DNA of 62,561 bases from Dolichospermum sp. FACHB-1091 (GTDB lineage: Bacteria; Cyanobacteriota; Cyanobacteriia; Cyanobacteriales; Nostocaceae): NCBI RefSeq assembly GCF_014697585.1, contig NZ_JACJSB010000029.1:1-62561 (forward strand), written 5' to 3'. This document shows positions 45,614 through 54,766 of the stretch, piece by piece. Positions within the stretch are counted from its first letter, which is position 1. Each line of letters begins with the position of its first letter. A program made the translations under genes and the position numbers. Under the pieces are notes generated by a model. The model was not told the origin of the DNA. It saw nothing but the letters and a program-made list of their open reading frames with translations, and did no database searches.

Positions 45614-45973
45614 ATGAAAAGATCATTTTTAGCAATTCACAAAATTATGGCCGTGACTATTGCTAGTATTACTGCTACTATAGTCACATTAGAACCTGCC
45701 TTAGCTGATCCTAACCAAACCTTTAGCAGTTTGGAAAGTGATCGCAATAGTAACCCTTTATCTGGTAATAGCTCAGATTTTAATATGTTCAACCTGATTC
45801 ATCAAGCACAAATGGGGACTATCCAATGGAATGCTGAAGAACAGAATCAACAATTAGATCAAGCAGCAACAGCATTTAAAGCAGCACAACAGAAACGGCT
45901 TCAAAGTCAGTCACAACAAAATCCAACTGCATCAGAATTGCCCTTAAAAACCCTACCATCATCAGGCAAATAA
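45614..45973 (+). CDS. small secreted protein, unknown function
   Basis: A 119-residue product with a signal peptide (hydrophobic 11-28, cleavage after ALA near 31). The mature part is rich in Gln, Asn and Ser, with a possible helix around QNQQLDQAATAFKAAQQKRLQSQ. A strong AGGAGGGG lies about 9 bp before the ATG. It is probably co-transcribed with the ABC-2 permease upstream (30-bp gap). I know no family. Confidence 0.75.
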   Translation: MKRSFLAIHKIMAVTIASITATIVTLEPALADPNQTFSSLESDRNSNPLSGNSSDFNMFNLIHQAQMGTIQWNAEEQNQQLDQAATAFKAAQQKRLQSQSQQNPTASELPLKTLPSSGK

Positions 45974-46036
45974 AACCTGAAGCCGGAAAAATTCTCATAA
46001 ACCTCTTAACTCTGTGTCCTCTGTGGTTAGATACAG

Positions 46037-46140
46037 GGGTTTTCGCTCTTATGAGGTACATCTTAAGCCCCCTCCCCGCAAGCGGGGAGGGGGTTGGGGG
46101 TGGGGTTCTTGTACCTCATAACATCGGGAAGTGCTGTAAT
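46037..46140. repeat. 104-bp inverted-repeat element, family C copy 1
   Basis: Begins GGTTTTCGCTCTTATGAGGT, ends GTACCTCATAACATCGGGAA plus GTGCTGTAAT. The segment ATGAGGTAC / GTACCTCAT is inverted, with a CCCCTCCCCGC-AAGCGGGGAGGGG hairpin between. The same sequence with a longer centre is at 56870-57020. Confidence 0.9.
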
Positions 46141-46198
46141 AAATTACCTTTTACCCAAGAGACACAGAACCCAGAGGAAAAAAACTCAATGCTGATGA

Positions 46199-46633
46199 TT
46201 ACCCAATTTTTGCTAAGACATCACTAGCGTGGGTAGAAGTGTTAACAGAAGCATCAACATCAATAATTTTGCCATTACCATCAATGATGTAAGTAACACG
46301 CTTGGCATAACCACCACCATCAACATCATAAGCTGTAATGATGCTTTTGTTGGTATCAGCCAATAAGGGGAAATTTAGATTATACTTCTGGGTGAAAGCT
46401 TGATGACCAGCTTCATCATCAGCGCTCACACCTAAGACCACGATACCTTTGCTTATATATTCTGATTGAGCATCGCGGAAACTGCAAGCTTGTTTAGTGC
46501 AGCCCGGTGTGTCATCCTTGGGATAAAAGTAGAGAACCACTGTTTTACCAGCAAAATCAGACAATGAAACTGTGTTACCGTTAGTATCTTTAGTGGTAAA
46601 TGCAGGTGCGTCTGTACCAACTGCTAGAGGCAT
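46199..46633 (-). CDS. prxQ: peroxiredoxin of the PrxQ/Bcp type
   Basis: Thioredoxin-dependent peroxidase that reduces H2O2 and organic hydroperoxides. The 144 residues include the active site YPKDDTPGCTKQACSFRD with peroxidatic C45 and resolving C50, the five-residue spacing that defines the PrxQ group. The family end LPLLAD-type sequence appears as FPLLADTNKSI. No transit or signal peptide, so soluble in the cytosol. It stands alone and is transcribed towards the family C repeat. Confidence 0.95.
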   Translation of the reverse strand: MPLAVGTDAPAFTTKDTNGNTVSLSDFAGKTVVLYFYPKDDTPGCTKQACSFRDAQSEYISKGIVVLGVSADDEAGHQAFTQKYNLNFPLLADTNKSIITAYDVDGGGYAKRVTYIIDGNGKIIDVDASVNTSTHASDVLAKIG

Positions 46634-46782
46634 AATTCACCTTATCCTGTTTAAGAAATATTCATGCAATCAAGATTTTACAATAATTTACAATATTTAA
46701 ATAACCTGATTATTCAATATGTTCCCCCAGAAGTATTTATTTTCAAAGCCTTGACAAAAAGCCCAATTTAGAGTAAGAAAAA

Positions 46783-47187
46783 ATGTCTGCTGTGGATTCT
46801 CCAAACCTCAAACCCCTAGTTTATACTAAGGAAGCACTAAAAAGAGCCGAGCGATCGCTAATTTGTTCGCCCTTTAATCTGAATTTGTTTATGGCCATGA
46901 CTAGTCAAAGCATCCAATTGGGTGCTATAGCAATGGATAAAGGAGTTAAGCAAAATTACACCAACCGCCCATTATCAGAATTAAGCTGTGAAAACGCCTT
47001 AGCCTGGTTAATTGATGTAGGCGTATTGCGACGAGAAGTTGACGGCCAGGGAATTACAGACAGTTTTCGTTTAACGCCCCTTGGTCATCAATTGATCGGA
47101 AAGTTAAAAAATCACAATCTTCCTGATGCTACACTGAGCGATCGCTTAAATGATTTTATCACCCGTTGGTTACGCTTACCCTTTTAA
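46783..47187 (+). CDS. conserved cyanobacterial protein (Npun_F0494-like)
   Basis: A 134-residue soluble protein resembling the cyanobacterium-specific Npun_F0494 group (motif KEALKRAERSLICSPFNLNLFMAMT near the N-terminus; LTPLGHQLIGKL near the C-terminus). The C-terminal half, SCENALAWLIDVGVLRREVDGQGITDSFRLTPLG, looks like a winged-helix fold, so DNA or protein binding is possible. Function unknown. Divergent from prxQ and upstream of cobQ. Confidence 0.75.
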   Translation: MSAVDSPNLKPLVYTKEALKRAERSLICSPFNLNLFMAMTSQSIQLGAIAMDKGVKQNYTNRPLSELSCENALAWLIDVGVLRREVDGQGITDSFRLTPLGHQLIGKLKNHNLPDATLSDRLNDFITRWLRLPF

Positions 47188-47315
47188 CTAACTTAATTGT
47201 GGTTAAAAATCTTGTATGGTAGGCATCCTGGCTGCCATACTTATACAACTTGAAAAAATAACAGTTTATTCACTGATACACTACTGCATCTAATAATACT
47301 AAATAGTAGTTAAAA

Positions 47316-48791
47316 ATGAAATCAATTATGGTAGTGGGAACAACATCCCACGCAGGAAAATCACTGATAACCACCGCCATTTGTCGGATTCTTTCCCGGC
47401 GCGGGTTGCAAGTAGCCCCCTTTAAAGGTCAAAATATGGCTTTAAACGCCTATGTTACCGCCAGTGGGGGAGAAATTGGTTATGCCCAAGCAGTACAAGC
47501 CTGGGCTGCGGGAATAGTACCTCGGGTAGAAATGAATCCAATTTTACTTAAACCCCAGGGGGATATGACATCCCAAATCATTCTTAAAGGTAAAGCCATA
47601 GGTACAGTCAGCGCCACAGATTACTACGAACAATATTTTGAACTCGGTTGGCAGACCATCAAAGAATGTTTAGAATGCCTATCTACAGATTATGAAGTCC
47701 TAGTTTGTGAAGGTGCTGGTAGTCCCGCCGAAATTAATCTCAAACACCGGGATTTAACTAATATGCGGGTTGCTAAACATTTAAATGCAGCTACATTATT
47801 AGTAGTAGATATTGATAGGGGTGGATCTTTTGCTCATGTCGTCGGCACATTAGAACTATTAGATCCAGACGAACGCGCCTTAATTAAAGGTGTAGTCATT
47901 AACAAATTTCGAGGACAGCGCTCAATTCTCGAACCCGGAATTAAATGGTTAGAAGAACGGACAGGTATACCTGTGGTTGGTGTTATTCCCTATTTAGAAC
48001 AGGTTTTCCCCGCAGAAGACTCCCTAGATTTACTGGAACGCAAACCCACAAAAGCTAACTCTGAACTAAACATTGCGGTGATTCGTTTACCCAGAATTGC
48101 CAATTTCACCGATTTTGACCCCCTAGAATCAGAACCATCAGTAACAGTAAAATACTTACATCCTAAGCAAGATTTAGGACATCCAGATGCAGTAATTATA
48201 CCTGGGACAAAAACCTCCATTGGCGATTTAATAGCTTTGCAAAAAAGCGGTATGGCAGAAGCAATTCAAAATTACGCAGCCTCTGGTGGCACGGTTTTAG
48301 GCATTTGTGGCGGTTTCCAAATGCTGGGACAATTTATAGCCGACCCAGAAGCAAACGAAGGACAATCTGGTAGATATCAAGGGTTAAATTTATTACCAAT
48401 ACAAACAGTAATCACAGGTTATAAAATTGCCCGTCAGCGTCAAGTTACCTCCAATTATCCCCAAGCGGGTTTACCTGTCACAGGCTTTGAAATTCACCAA
48501 GGGCGTACACGCATAGAAAACTCAATTTTAGATCAACAATCCTATCAACCTCTATTTGATGATGTTAATTTAGGGTTAGTAGATAGTTGTCAATCAGTTT
48601 GGGGAACTTATCTGCATGGAATTTTTGATAATGGACCTTGGCGACGTGCTTGGTTAAATCGTCTTCGTCAACAACGAGGTTTGAAATCTTTACCCACAGG
48701 TGTAGGAAATTACAGAGAACAGCGAGAACAACTTTTAGAATCTTTAGGGAATCACATTGAAGAACATTTAGATTTAACACCGTTTATATAA
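47316..48791 (+). CDS. cobQ: cobyric acid synthase
   Basis: Amidates four side chains of adenosylcobyrinic a,c-diamide using glutamine and ATP during cobalamin synthesis. The 491 residues have an N-terminal dethiobiotin-synthetase-like ATPase (MVVGTTSHAGKSLITTAICRIL, KGQNMALNAYVT, EGAGSPAEINL) and a C-terminal glutamine amidotransferase domain with the nucleophile in GICGGFQMLG and a late histidine in GTYLHGIFDN. No cobalamin riboswitch is visible upstream. The gene is followed by a hairpin (CCCCCTGCTTTGTAAGCAGGGGG, split around 48846-48868) that may end its transcript. Confidence 0.95.
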   Translation: MKSIMVVGTTSHAGKSLITTAICRILSRRGLQVAPFKGQNMALNAYVTASGGEIGYAQAVQAWAAGIVPRVEMNPILLKPQGDMTSQIILKGKAIGTVSATDYYEQYFELGWQTIKECLECLSTDYEVLVCEGAGSPAEINLKHRDLTNMRVAKHLNAATLLVVDIDRGGSFAHVVGTLELLDPDERALIKGVVINKFRGQRSILEPGIKWLEERTGIPVVGVIPYLEQVFPAEDSLDLLERKPTKANSELNIAVIRLPRIANFTDFDPLESEPSVTVKYLHPKQDLGHPDAVIIPGTKTSIGDLIALQKSGMAEAIQNYAASGGTVLGICGGFQMLGQFIADPEANEGQSGRYQGLNLLPIQTVITGYKIARQRQVTSNYPQAGLPVTGFEIHQGRTRIENSILDQQSYQPLFDDVNLGLVDSCQSVWGTYLHGIFDNGPWRRAWLNRLRQQRGLKSLPTGVGNYREQREQLLESLGNHIEEHLDLTPFI

Positions 48792-48845
48792 ATCAAAATT
48801 TCGGGTTGGGTTGACCGAAAAATTTTAGATTTTGGGTTTCTGTTT

Positions 48846-48868
48846 CCCCCTGCTTTGTAAGCAGGGGG
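48846..48868 (+). terminator. hairpin after cobQ with T-run
   Basis: CCCCCTGC-TTTGTAA-GCAGGGGG followed by TTTTCATTTT, 55 bp past the cobQ stop codon. Stem of eight G-C-rich pairs plus T-rich tail fits an intrinsic terminator. Confidence 0.65.
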
Positions 48869-48955
48869 TTTTCATTTTCTAAGAGGAGAGGGCTAGGGAG
48901 AGGCAGGGAAGGGGGGTTAGGTTTCTGGAGATTATCAGTTTCATCTAATACTTTC

Positions 48956-49069
48956 AGGACTTACGCAAAATATCTCTCAAACCCTCTTTTCTTCGTTCTC
49001 TTCGTTCCTATCCCTGACGGGACGCTCCGCGAACGTGGTTCATTATTCCGTGACTTGTGCGTAAGTCCT
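48956..49069. repeat. 114-bp inverted-repeat element, family B copy 2
   Basis: Ends AGGACTTACGCAAAATATCT and GTGCGTAAGTCCT. Matches the outer ends and part of the arms (AATATCTCTCAAA; GGTTCATTATTCCGTG) of 36982-37073 in reverse orientation. The middle holds GACGGGACGCTCCGCGAACG, another common cyanobacterial repeat. Confidence 0.88.
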
Positions 49070-49135
49070 AACTTTTCAAGCAACCTCTGAGATAAACAAA
49101 TTTATCAAAACCCAAAAAGAGGTTTTTATAGAACA

Positions 49136-49960
49136 TTAATCTTTTTCTAGAATCGTTCCTTTTAGATTTGCACTCTGAAAATTTACCCCCTTGGTATTCG
49201 CGCCTTTCAAATTTGCTCCCTGAAAATTTGCTCCCCTAATAGTTGCACCTTGTAAATTTGCACCTGCTAAATTCGCACCTTTTAAATTAGCCCAACTTAA
49301 ATCAGTTTCTGTCAAATTTGCCTCTGTTAAATTAGCTTTAGATAAAAATGCGTTTCCTAAATGAGCTTTAGTTAAATTAGCTTGATGTAGGTTAGCTTGA
49401 TAAAGTTGAGCAGTGATTAATTCTGCTTCATATAAATTAGCTTGACTTAAATTAGCCGCAATTAAATTAACCGCCATTAAATTAGCAAAACTGAGATGAC
49501 TGCGAATAAGTTTTGACCCTGATAAATCCGCATTTTTTAAATTAGCATTTTGAAAATTTGTACCAATTAAATTAGCATCATTAATCATAGCATTTTCTAG
49601 ATTTGCTCCACTTAAATCAGCACCAATTAAATTTACATAACTTAAATTTGCTGCGGTCAAAATTGCTCCGATCAAATTAGCAATACTCAAATTAGCTTGA
49701 CTCAAATTAGCTGCGATTAATTTAGCTTCATAAAAAATAGCATTACTCAGATTTGCTTGACTAAAATTAGTTCGCACTAACAAAGCATAAGCTAAATTGA
49801 CCTGATTAAAATTTACCCCTGTAAGATTTGCCCCTCGCAGGTTTTCTCCTAGTAAATTTGCACCACTAAGATCAATTTCAATTTCAGGATTTTGATTTCT
49901 CCATTCTATCCAAATAACTGCCCCAGATCGTAATAAATTAAGATGTTGTTGATTCGCCAT
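49136..49960 (-). CDS. pentapeptide-repeat protein
   Basis: A 274-residue cytosolic protein with about 45 pentapeptide repeats (A(N/D)LXX) from residue 33 to the end, predicted to form a long right-handed beta helix. No signal peptide or extra domain is visible. The start is ATG 49960, five bases after AGGAGG. An upstream TTG would overlap that site and is rejected. Such proteins are abundant in cyanobacteria; roles range from DNA mimicry to scaffolding, and nothing here decides. It neighbours ccmP on the same strand, 102 bp downstream of it. Confidence 0.9.
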   Translation of the reverse strand: MANQQHLNLLRSGAVIWIEWRNQNPEIEIDLSGANLLGENLRGANLTGVNFNQVNLAYALLVRTNFSQANLSNAIFYEAKLIAANLSQANLSIANLIGAILTAANLSYVNLIGADLSGANLENAMINDANLIGTNFQNANLKNADLSGSKLIRSHLSFANLMAVNLIAANLSQANLYEAELITAQLYQANLHQANLTKAHLGNAFLSKANLTEANLTETDLSWANLKGANLAGANLQGATIRGANFQGANLKGANTKGVNFQSANLKGTILEKD

Positions 49961-50062
49961 TTTTTCCTCCTCGATCAAAAATTAACAAAAATTAAAGAGT
50001 TTAATACATCATTTATATGATTAGAAAAAATCTTTAACCTTTAATTTTTAACTTTTAATTGT

Positions 50063-50704
50063 TTATTCGTTCCGCTTACCTTGAAGATTTTCCCTACCAG
50101 GTGAATTTTCAATTGCTGCTAACGCTCCTGCTGCTCCTGCTAAAATATCCTGTTCCGTTCCCCCTAAATAAAGTCGGCCAAAACTACCCACAGCTTGAAC
50201 TTCCAGAATATTAATTTGTGCTGCTTTTTCTGCTTCATTAGCTGCTAGTGCTGCGTAAGCTGCTGGTTCAACTTCTAATACGTACAGAGTTTGTCCTGCT
50301 AATAACAGTTGTCCTCGACGAGTACGGTTAATCAATTGAGTTTGATACGCGTCAATATTGCGGATAATCTGACTAGAAACCACACGAGGTTTGAGACATT
50401 CCTGCTTTTTCACGCCCAAAAACGCCAAAATCGCATCCCCAGCGGCTCGTGTTTCCCCCTGAGAGCCAGAATGTACCTCTAAAAGTCCGTATAAACGTTC
50501 TACTACTTGCACTCCGGGACGGACAGAAGCAGATTTGAGGGCTACGTCCGTAATCTTGTTGATTTCGATACCAGGGGAAATCTCAATCCATAAGGATGTA
50601 TCCCCTGGTAATGGTAAGAAACCCTGGGCTACTGTTCCCATATATGCAGCGTGTTGAGGTTGCAGGTTGTCTAGAAATACGAAACTGCGTAGTTCTATGC
50701 CCAA
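50063..50704 (-). CDS. ccmP: tandem-BMC carboxysome shell protein CcmP
   Basis: A 213-residue shell protein of the beta-carboxysome. It contains two bacterial microcompartment domains in one chain (about 1-105 and 108-205), so trimers form pseudo-hexamers, and stacked trimers are thought to make a gated chamber for larger metabolites such as RuBP and 3-PGA. The length and the N-terminal [32 protein letters not shown] match CcmP of other species closely. As in other cyanobacteria it lies away from the main ccm operon. Divergent from the flavodiiron pair. Confidence 0.93.
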   Translation of the reverse strand: MGIELRSFVFLDNLQPQHAAYMGTVAQGFLPLPGDTSLWIEISPGIEINKITDVALKSASVRPGVQVVERLYGLLEVHSGSQGETRAAGDAILAFLGVKKQECLKPRVVSSQIIRNIDAYQTQLINRTRRGQLLLAGQTLYVLEVEPAAYAALAANEAEKAAQINILEVQAVGSFGRLYLGGTEQDILAGAAGALAAIENSPGRENLQGKRNE

Positions 50705-50949
50705 AGTCTTAATTCTCCAGTCATGAGGGTAAATGTCTTTTATTGCAACATAAAGAGTTTACCGTGAAAGTGGACTGATTTGTTAGTTGTCCGTGGTCAG
50801 TTGTTAGTTGTCAGTCGTTTTTTAATTTTTTTGCAGCTATTATTACACTTTTAATTTTCCAAAATATACTTTTCATTACAGCTTTAAAAAAAAATAATAG
50901 GGAGAATGGGGGGCAGAAGAAATAATAGTTTATTTGCTGTTGTGAAATC

Positions 50950-52668
50950 ATGGTAGCTATCTCAGAGAACATTCAGAACCGATTAACTATACAAACTGTA
51001 GAAATTGCCCCCAATACCACCGCAATTCGCTCTCTTGATTGGGATAGAGATCGTTTTGATATTGAATTTGGGTTACAAAATGGTACAACCTATAATTCAT
51101 ATTTAATTAGGGGTGAACAAACAGTTTTAATTGATACTTCTCATCAGAAGTTTCGTCAACTTTATTTAGACACTCTCAAAGGTTTAGTTAATCCTAAAAA
51201 TATTGATTATATCATTGTTAGTCATACTGAACCTGATCACAGTGGCTTAGTAGAAGATGTTTTACAATTAGCTCCCAGAGCAACTGTTTTAGCATCAAAA
51301 GTGGCTTTACAATTTCTAGAAGGTTTGGTACATGAACCTTTTTCTAAACGCATTGTTAAAAGTGGAGATCGGATTAAAATCGGTCAAGATCATGACATAG
51401 AATTTGTGAGTGCGCCAAATTTACACTGGCCAGATACTATCTTTAGTTTTGATCGCAAAACCCAAATTCTCTACACCTGTGATGCTTTTGGGATGCACTT
51501 CTGTGATGATCGCACTTTCGACGAAGATTTAGAAGCCATTGAAGCTGATTTTCGCTTTTATTATGATTGTTTAATGGGTCCAAATGCTCGTTCTTTGCTA
51601 AATGCAATGAAGAGAATGGGTGAACTTGGTAAAATTAAAATTATTGCCAATGGCCATGGTCCATTGCTTTATCATAATCTTGATATTCTGACTGAATTTT
51701 ATCAGCATTGGAGTCAGAAACAAACGAAAACAGAAACTACTGTCGGTTTATTTTATGTTTCTGGTTATGGACATAGTGATCTTTTAGGACATAGTATTTC
51801 TGAGGGTTTACAAAAATCCGGTATCGGTGTGGAAATATTGGATCTTAGCACCGCAGAAAGCCAAGAAATTCAAGAGTTAGCAGGAAGATCATCTGCTTTA
51901 ATTATTGGTATGCCTCCTACTAGTGCAATTAAAGCACAAGCCGCAATTAGTTCTCTATTAGCAGTTGCTAAAAATAAACAAGTAGTTGGTTTATTTGAAT
52001 CTTATGGTGGAGATGATGAACCAATTGATACTCTTAGACGCAAATTTATTGACTTAGGTATTAAGGAAGCTTTTCCAGCTATTCGGATCAAAGAAACACC
52101 TAATGAATCTATTTATAAACTGTGTGAAGAAGCGGGAACTGGTTTAGGACAATTGTTAGTACGAGAACGCAATATTAAACAAATCAAAGCTCTCGACGTG
52201 AATATGGAAAAAGCGTTGGGAAGAATTAGCAATGGTTTATATATTGTTACTGCTAAAAAAGGTGATGTTAGTGGTGCAATGATTGCTTCTTGGGTAACAC
52301 AAGCTAGTTTACAACCTTTAGGTTTTACTATTGCGGTTGCTAAAGATCGCGCTCTTGATAGTTTACTGCAAATTAATGATCGTTTTGTTCTCAATGTTCT
52401 TGAAGAAGGAAATTATCAAGACTTGAAAAAACATTTTCTTAAACGTTTACTTCCCGGTATTGATAGATTTACAGATGTAAAAATCCAAATTGCTAAAAAT
52501 GGTTCACCTATTCTTAGCGACGCACTCGCATATATGGAATGTGAAGTTATTAATAGTATGGAATGTAGTGATCATTGGATTTTATATTGCATTGTTAATG
52601 ATGGTAAAGTTTCTAAACCCGATGGTATTACAGCAGTTCGTCATCGTAAAGTAGGAAATTACTACTAA
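50950..52668 (+). CDS. flv3B: flavodiiron protein, Flv3 type (probably Flv3B)
   Basis: A 572-residue diflavin flavodiiron protein that reduces O2 to water with NAD(P)H-derived electrons. It has an N-terminal metallo-beta-lactamase-like diiron domain with full ligands (H92-x-E94-x-D96-H97 in SHTEPDH, then LHWPD, CDAFGMHFC, ANGHGP), a flavodoxin domain (about 262-400) and a C-terminal flavin reductase domain (about 425-570). The canonical ligand set and RSLDWDRDRFDIEFGLQNGTTYNSYLI identify the Flv3 class. A Flv1-type gene follows directly. In Anabaena the adjacent pair is the heterocyst form (flv3B-flv1B) that protects nitrogenase from O2. The B assignment rests on gene order. Confidence 0.85.
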   Translation: MVAISENIQNRLTIQTVEIAPNTTAIRSLDWDRDRFDIEFGLQNGTTYNSYLIRGEQTVLIDTSHQKFRQLYLDTLKGLVNPKNIDYIIVSHTEPDHSGLVEDVLQLAPRATVLASKVALQFLEGLVHEPFSKRIVKSGDRIKIGQDHDIEFVSAPNLHWPDTIFSFDRKTQILYTCDAFGMHFCDDRTFDEDLEAIEADFRFYYDCLMGPNARSLLNAMKRMGELGKIKIIANGHGPLLYHNLDILTEFYQHWSQKQTKTETTVGLFYVSGYGHSDLLGHSISEGLQKSGIGVEILDLSTAESQEIQELAGRSSALIIGMPPTSAIKAQAAISSLLAVAKNKQVVGLFESYGGDDEPIDTLRRKFIDLGIKEAFPAIRIKETPNESIYKLCEEAGTGLGQLLVRERNIKQIKALDVNMEKALGRISNGLYIVTAKKGDVSGAMIASWVTQASLQPLGFTIAVAKDRALDSLLQINDRFVLNVLEEGNYQDLKKHFLKRLLPGIDRFTDVKIQIAKNGSPILSDALAYMECEVINSMECSDHWILYCIVNDGKVSKPDGITAVRHRKVGNYY

Positions 52669-52713
52669 TTACAATAAATAATGGATAATAAACAATAAAT
52701 TAAGTTTTATTAT

Positions 52714-52780
52714 CCATTGCTAATTGCATTTAATCCATTGCTAATTGCATTTAATCCATTGTTAATTGCATTTAATCCAT
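52714..52780. repeat. 21-bp tandem repeat between the flv genes
   Basis: Three copies of CCATTGCTAATTGCATTTAAT plus a partial fourth. It occupies the 198-bp gap between the flv3-type and flv1-type genes. Confidence 0.9.
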
Positions 52781-52866
52781 TACTTATTTTTAATTGGTAA
52801 TAATTTATTATCAATTATTAATTGTTTCTTATCTAGATAATTATTTACTCGTTGCAGATCATTAAT

Positions 52867-54663
52867 ATGTCAATTCCAGATTCTTTTTCTAACGCTGTTG
52901 AATCAGCTAAAAATTGGGTTTCTCAAGTTTTTTCACCTCAACAGGTATCTATGAATGATTCTCGACCCAGAGATGTACAAATTTTACCTATTGGTACTAA
53001 CACAAAAGTTTTAAGAGCGCGGAGTAAATCACGACTCAGATTTGAAATTGAATATGCACTAGAACGCGGTACTACTTCTAACTGTTATTTAATAGAAGCA
53101 GATAAAATTGCTATTACTGACCCACCAGCGGAAGGGTTTACAGAAATTTATTTAGAAGCGTTACAAAAAACAATTAATGTTCAAAAATTAGATTACATAA
53201 TTTTAGGACATTTTAACCCTAATCGTGTTCCAACGTTAAAAGCAATTTTAGCAATTGCGCCACAAATTACTTTTGTTTGTTCTCTTCCTGCTGCTAATAA
53301 TTTACGTGCGGCTTTCACTGACCAAGATATTAAAGTTTTAGTTATGCGAGGAAAAGAAATACTAGATTTGGGTAAAGATCATGTTTTAAGATTTTTACCT
53401 ACTCCTAGTCCTCGTTGGCCAGAAGCACTTTGTAGCTATGATCAAAAAACGCAAATTCTGTTTACAGATAAGTTATTTGGCGCTCATATTTGTGGTGAAG
53501 AAGTATTTGATGATCACTGGGAAAGCTTTAAAGAAGATCAACGCTATTACTTTAATTGTCTTATGGCTCCCCATGCGACACATATAGAATCAGCTTTGGA
53601 GAAAATTTCTGATTTACAAGTGAGAATGTATGCTGTAGGTCATGGACCTATAGTACGTACTAGTTTAATTGAATTAACAAAATCTTATCATGAGTGGAGT
53701 CGCGCCCAAAAAGATAGAGAAATATCTGTAGCACTTCTTTATGCTTCTGCTTATGGTAATACTGCAACTTTAGCACAAGCAATGGCGCTAGGATTAACAA
53801 AAGGTGGAGTTGCGGTTAAATCTGTTAATTGTGAATTTGCTTCTGCTGATGAAATTTGTACTACTGTAGAACAAGCAGACGGTTTTATTATTGGAACTCC
53901 TACTATTGGAGGACACGCACCTACACCTATTCATACTGCTTTAGGTATTGTTCTTTCTACGGGTGATAATAGTAAACCTGCGGGAGTATTTGGATCTTAC
54001 GGTTGGAGTGGTGAAGCTTTAGATTTAGTAGAAGGTAAACTTAGAGACGCTGGATATCGTTTTGGTTTTGATACTTTGAAGGTAAAATTTAAACCTGATG
54101 AAGTAACTCTTAAATATTGTGAAGAAGTGGGTACAGATTTTGCTCAAAGCTTGCGAAAGGCCAAGAAAGTCCGCGTTCCCCAACAAGCAGCAACCCCTAC
54201 GGAACAAGCTGTAGGCCGGATTATCGGTTCTGTATGCGTTATTACAGCTAAACAGGGGGAATTTTCTACGGGGATGATGGGCGCATGGGTGTCTCAAGCT
54301 ACGTTTAATCCACCGGGAATTACGGTAGCGATCGCCAAGGATAGAGCGATCGAATCTTTATTATATCCTGGTGGTAAATTGGTGCTGAATATCCTCCCTG
54401 AAGGTATTCACGTGGAATATATGAAACATTTCCGCAAAAATTTCCAACCAGGAGAAAACCGCTTTAGTAACTTCCCCACAGCGGAAGCGGACAATGGTTG
54501 TACAGTATTAACCGATGCTTGTGCATACTTAGAGTGTTCAGTACAGCAGCGGTTAGAATGCGGTGATCATTGGGTAATATATGCAACTGTAGATAATGGT
54601 AAATTACTTAAACCTGATGCGATAACTGCTATTAACCACCGGAAAACAGGCTCATATTATTAA
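52867..54663 (+). CDS. flv1B: flavodiiron protein, Flv1 type (probably Flv1B)
   Basis: A 598-residue flavodiiron protein with the same three domains as its neighbour but altered iron ligands: where the Flv3-type protein has HTEPDH it reads H115-FNPN-R120. Loss of the acidic ligands is the mark of the Flv1/Flv2 class, which is believed to act as the partner in a hetero-oligomer with Flv3 rather than alone. ATG 52867 is preferred over an in-frame TTG at 52852. The flavin reductase domain (about 440-595) is intact. Order and strand match the heterocyst pair of Anabaena. Confidence 0.85.
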   Translation: MSIPDSFSNAVESAKNWVSQVFSPQQVSMNDSRPRDVQILPIGTNTKVLRARSKSRLRFEIEYALERGTTSNCYLIEADKIAITDPPAEGFTEIYLEALQKTINVQKLDYIILGHFNPNRVPTLKAILAIAPQITFVCSLPAANNLRAAFTDQDIKVLVMRGKEILDLGKDHVLRFLPTPSPRWPEALCSYDQKTQILFTDKLFGAHICGEEVFDDHWESFKEDQRYYFNCLMAPHATHIESALEKISDLQVRMYAVGHGPIVRTSLIELTKSYHEWSRAQKDREISVALLYASAYGNTATLAQAMALGLTKGGVAVKSVNCEFASADEICTTVEQADGFIIGTPTIGGHAPTPIHTALGIVLSTGDNSKPAGVFGSYGWSGEALDLVEGKLRDAGYRFGFDTLKVKFKPDEVTLKYCEEVGTDFAQSLRKAKKVRVPQQAATPTEQAVGRIIGSVCVITAKQGEFSTGMMGAWVSQATFNPPGITVAIAKDRAIESLLYPGGKLVLNILPEGIHVEYMKHFRKNFQPGENRFSNFPTAEADNGCTVLTDACAYLECSVQQRLECGDHWVIYATVDNGKLLKPDAITAINHRKTGSYY

Positions 54664-54766
54664 CTCAAGTTGTTAGTTATCTAGTTGAGGCTGGTAATGG
54701 GTAATTGGTAATTGTGGGGTGGGCTTCTAGCCCGCCCAAAAATACATAAACTAGGTACTTTATAGA

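Noticed and set aside
47188-47315. Possible further family A copy (GTAGGCATCCTGGCTGCCATAC) before cobQ
   Set aside because: Only a short imperfect palindrome is shared; the ends do not match well enough to call it.
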